NCBI GenBank assembly: GCA_002390025.1
Contig: DGRU01000041.1
Location: 2,112-15,936 of the forward strand
Reading direction: 5' to 3'
DNA length: 13,825 bases
DNA from: Lachnospiraceae bacterium UBA4380
Lineage (GTDB): Bacteria; Bacillota; Clostridia; Lachnospirales; Lachnospiraceae
Shown: in pieces, positions 13,375 through 13,825 of the stretch
Numbering within the stretch: position 1 is the first letter of the stretch
Layout of the letters: every line of letters begins with the position of its first letter
Notes under the pieces: generated by a model
What the model was told of the DNA's origin: nothing
Databases searched by the model: none
What the model saw: the letters and a program-made list of their open reading frames with translations, nothing else
Translations under genes and position numbers: made by a program

Positions 13375-13825
13375 CCTGCGGTAGCGCTCATCCCCCGTCA
13401 GGCGGTAGAGGCGCTCCCGGATCTGCTGTTCGTATCCGATTTCCCCGGGCTCATACAGCCTTGCGCCTCTGATACCTTCCGGAAGGCAGGGCTGTCCGCT
13501 GTAGTGTTCCCGATAGAGATGGGCATACTGGTAGCCGATCCCCCGGCCGAGCTTTTCCGCGCCCCCGTAATGGGAATCCTGCAGATAGGGAGGGACAGGA
13601 AGATTTCCCTTCTCCCTCACCAGTTCCTTTGCCGCAAAAATCGCGTTTGCCGCCGCATTGCTCTTGGGCGCACTCGCCACATAGGAGGCCGCCTGGGACA
13701 GGATGATCTGTGCCTCAGGCAGGCCGATCCTCTCACAGGCCAGAGAACAGGAGACTGCGACCGTGATTGCCTGCGGATCCGCATTTCCCACATCCTCCGA
13801 CGCGCAGATCATGATCCTGCGGGCG
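13345..13825 (-). CDS. rarA: RarA (MgsA) replication-associated recombination protein, 3' part
   Basis: The last 160 or so residues of a RarA/MgsA/YcaJ AAA+ protein; the 5' part, with the ATPase motifs, lies beyond the right edge. The reading frame is open to the edge (ARRIMICASEDVGNADPQA), so no start is in view. ASEDVGNADP, AACERIGLPEAQ-like helices and SYVASAPKSNAA are characteristic of the tetramerisation and C-terminal domain. YLQDSHYGGAEKLGRGIGYQYAH corresponds to the family's conserved end region. The family associates with stalled replication forks and single-stranded DNA-binding protein. The protein ends RRPEELLDREQ, with its stop in the tandem repeat array, so its exact C-terminus may differ among strains. 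Identification is secure although partial. Confidence 0.95.
   Translation of the reverse strand, partial: ARRIMICASEDVGNADPQAITVAVSCSLACERIGLPEAQIILSQAASYVASAPKSNAAANAIFAAKELVREKGNLPVPPYLQDSHYGGAEKLGRGIGYQYAHLYREHYSGQPCLPEGIRGARLYEPGEIGYEQQIRERLYRLTGDERYRRPEELLDREQ

Noticed and set aside
13121..13384. An 87-codon plus-strand open frame over the tandem repeats
   Set aside because: It is created by the repeat array. Units of 35 and 36 bp shift the frame, so no repeated peptide is maintained.

Overview
The window reads as a chromosomal housekeeping segment from a Gram-positive anaerobe of the class Clostridia, most likely Lachnospiraceae or a close relative. The grounds are the linked tig-clpP-clpX-engB genes, a DUF4364 regulator, a monomeric group B-type [FeFe] hydrogenase, AGGAGG-type ribosome binding sites and a fairly GC-rich composition with AT-rich promoters. 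This assignment is inference from gene content, not a marker-gene identification. Every recognisable gene lies on the minus strand except one DJ-1/PfpI gene at 7512-8084.

Reading leftwards, in the direction of transcription, the right edge holds the 3' end of rarA. A 36-bp tandem repeat array contains the rarA stop codon, and a DUF4364 winged-helix regulator follows. About 600 bp without a convincing gene then precede rho. That stretch has a near-consensus promoter inside the end of the DUF4364 gene, several strong hairpins, a second promoter and a long rho leader. Rho carries a roughly 200-residue Q/R-rich disordered insert that includes a 9-residue tandem repeat. malQ (4-alpha-glucanotransferase) follows with its own promoter, and its mRNA is predicted to begin with a hairpin. 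The plus-strand DJ-1 gene converges on malQ across a bidirectional terminator. It diverges from the hydrogenase gene across a region that holds a Rex-like operator.

The hydrogenase ends at a strong terminator. Past it, a promoter and a 200-nt highly folded leader drive tig, then clpP, clpX, engB and a DUF308 membrane protein gene, closed by another terminator. This is a protein-quality-control and ribosome-assembly cluster: trigger factor meets nascent chains, ClpXP degrades substrates and EngB assembles the 50S subunit. The Lon protease gene, often found between clpX and engB in Firmicutes, is absent here.

The coding content is ordinary. The less explained material is in the non-coding DNA. 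It comprises recurrent small hairpins with three-base loops at the left edge, in the tig leader, between tig and clpP and upstream of rho; a candidate structured RNA between DUF4364 and rho; a plus-strand terminator with no plus-strand gene; and the repeat array at the end of rarA. I saw no mobile element, CRISPR array, tRNA or rRNA, and nothing that can be called a new multi-gene system on sequence alone.
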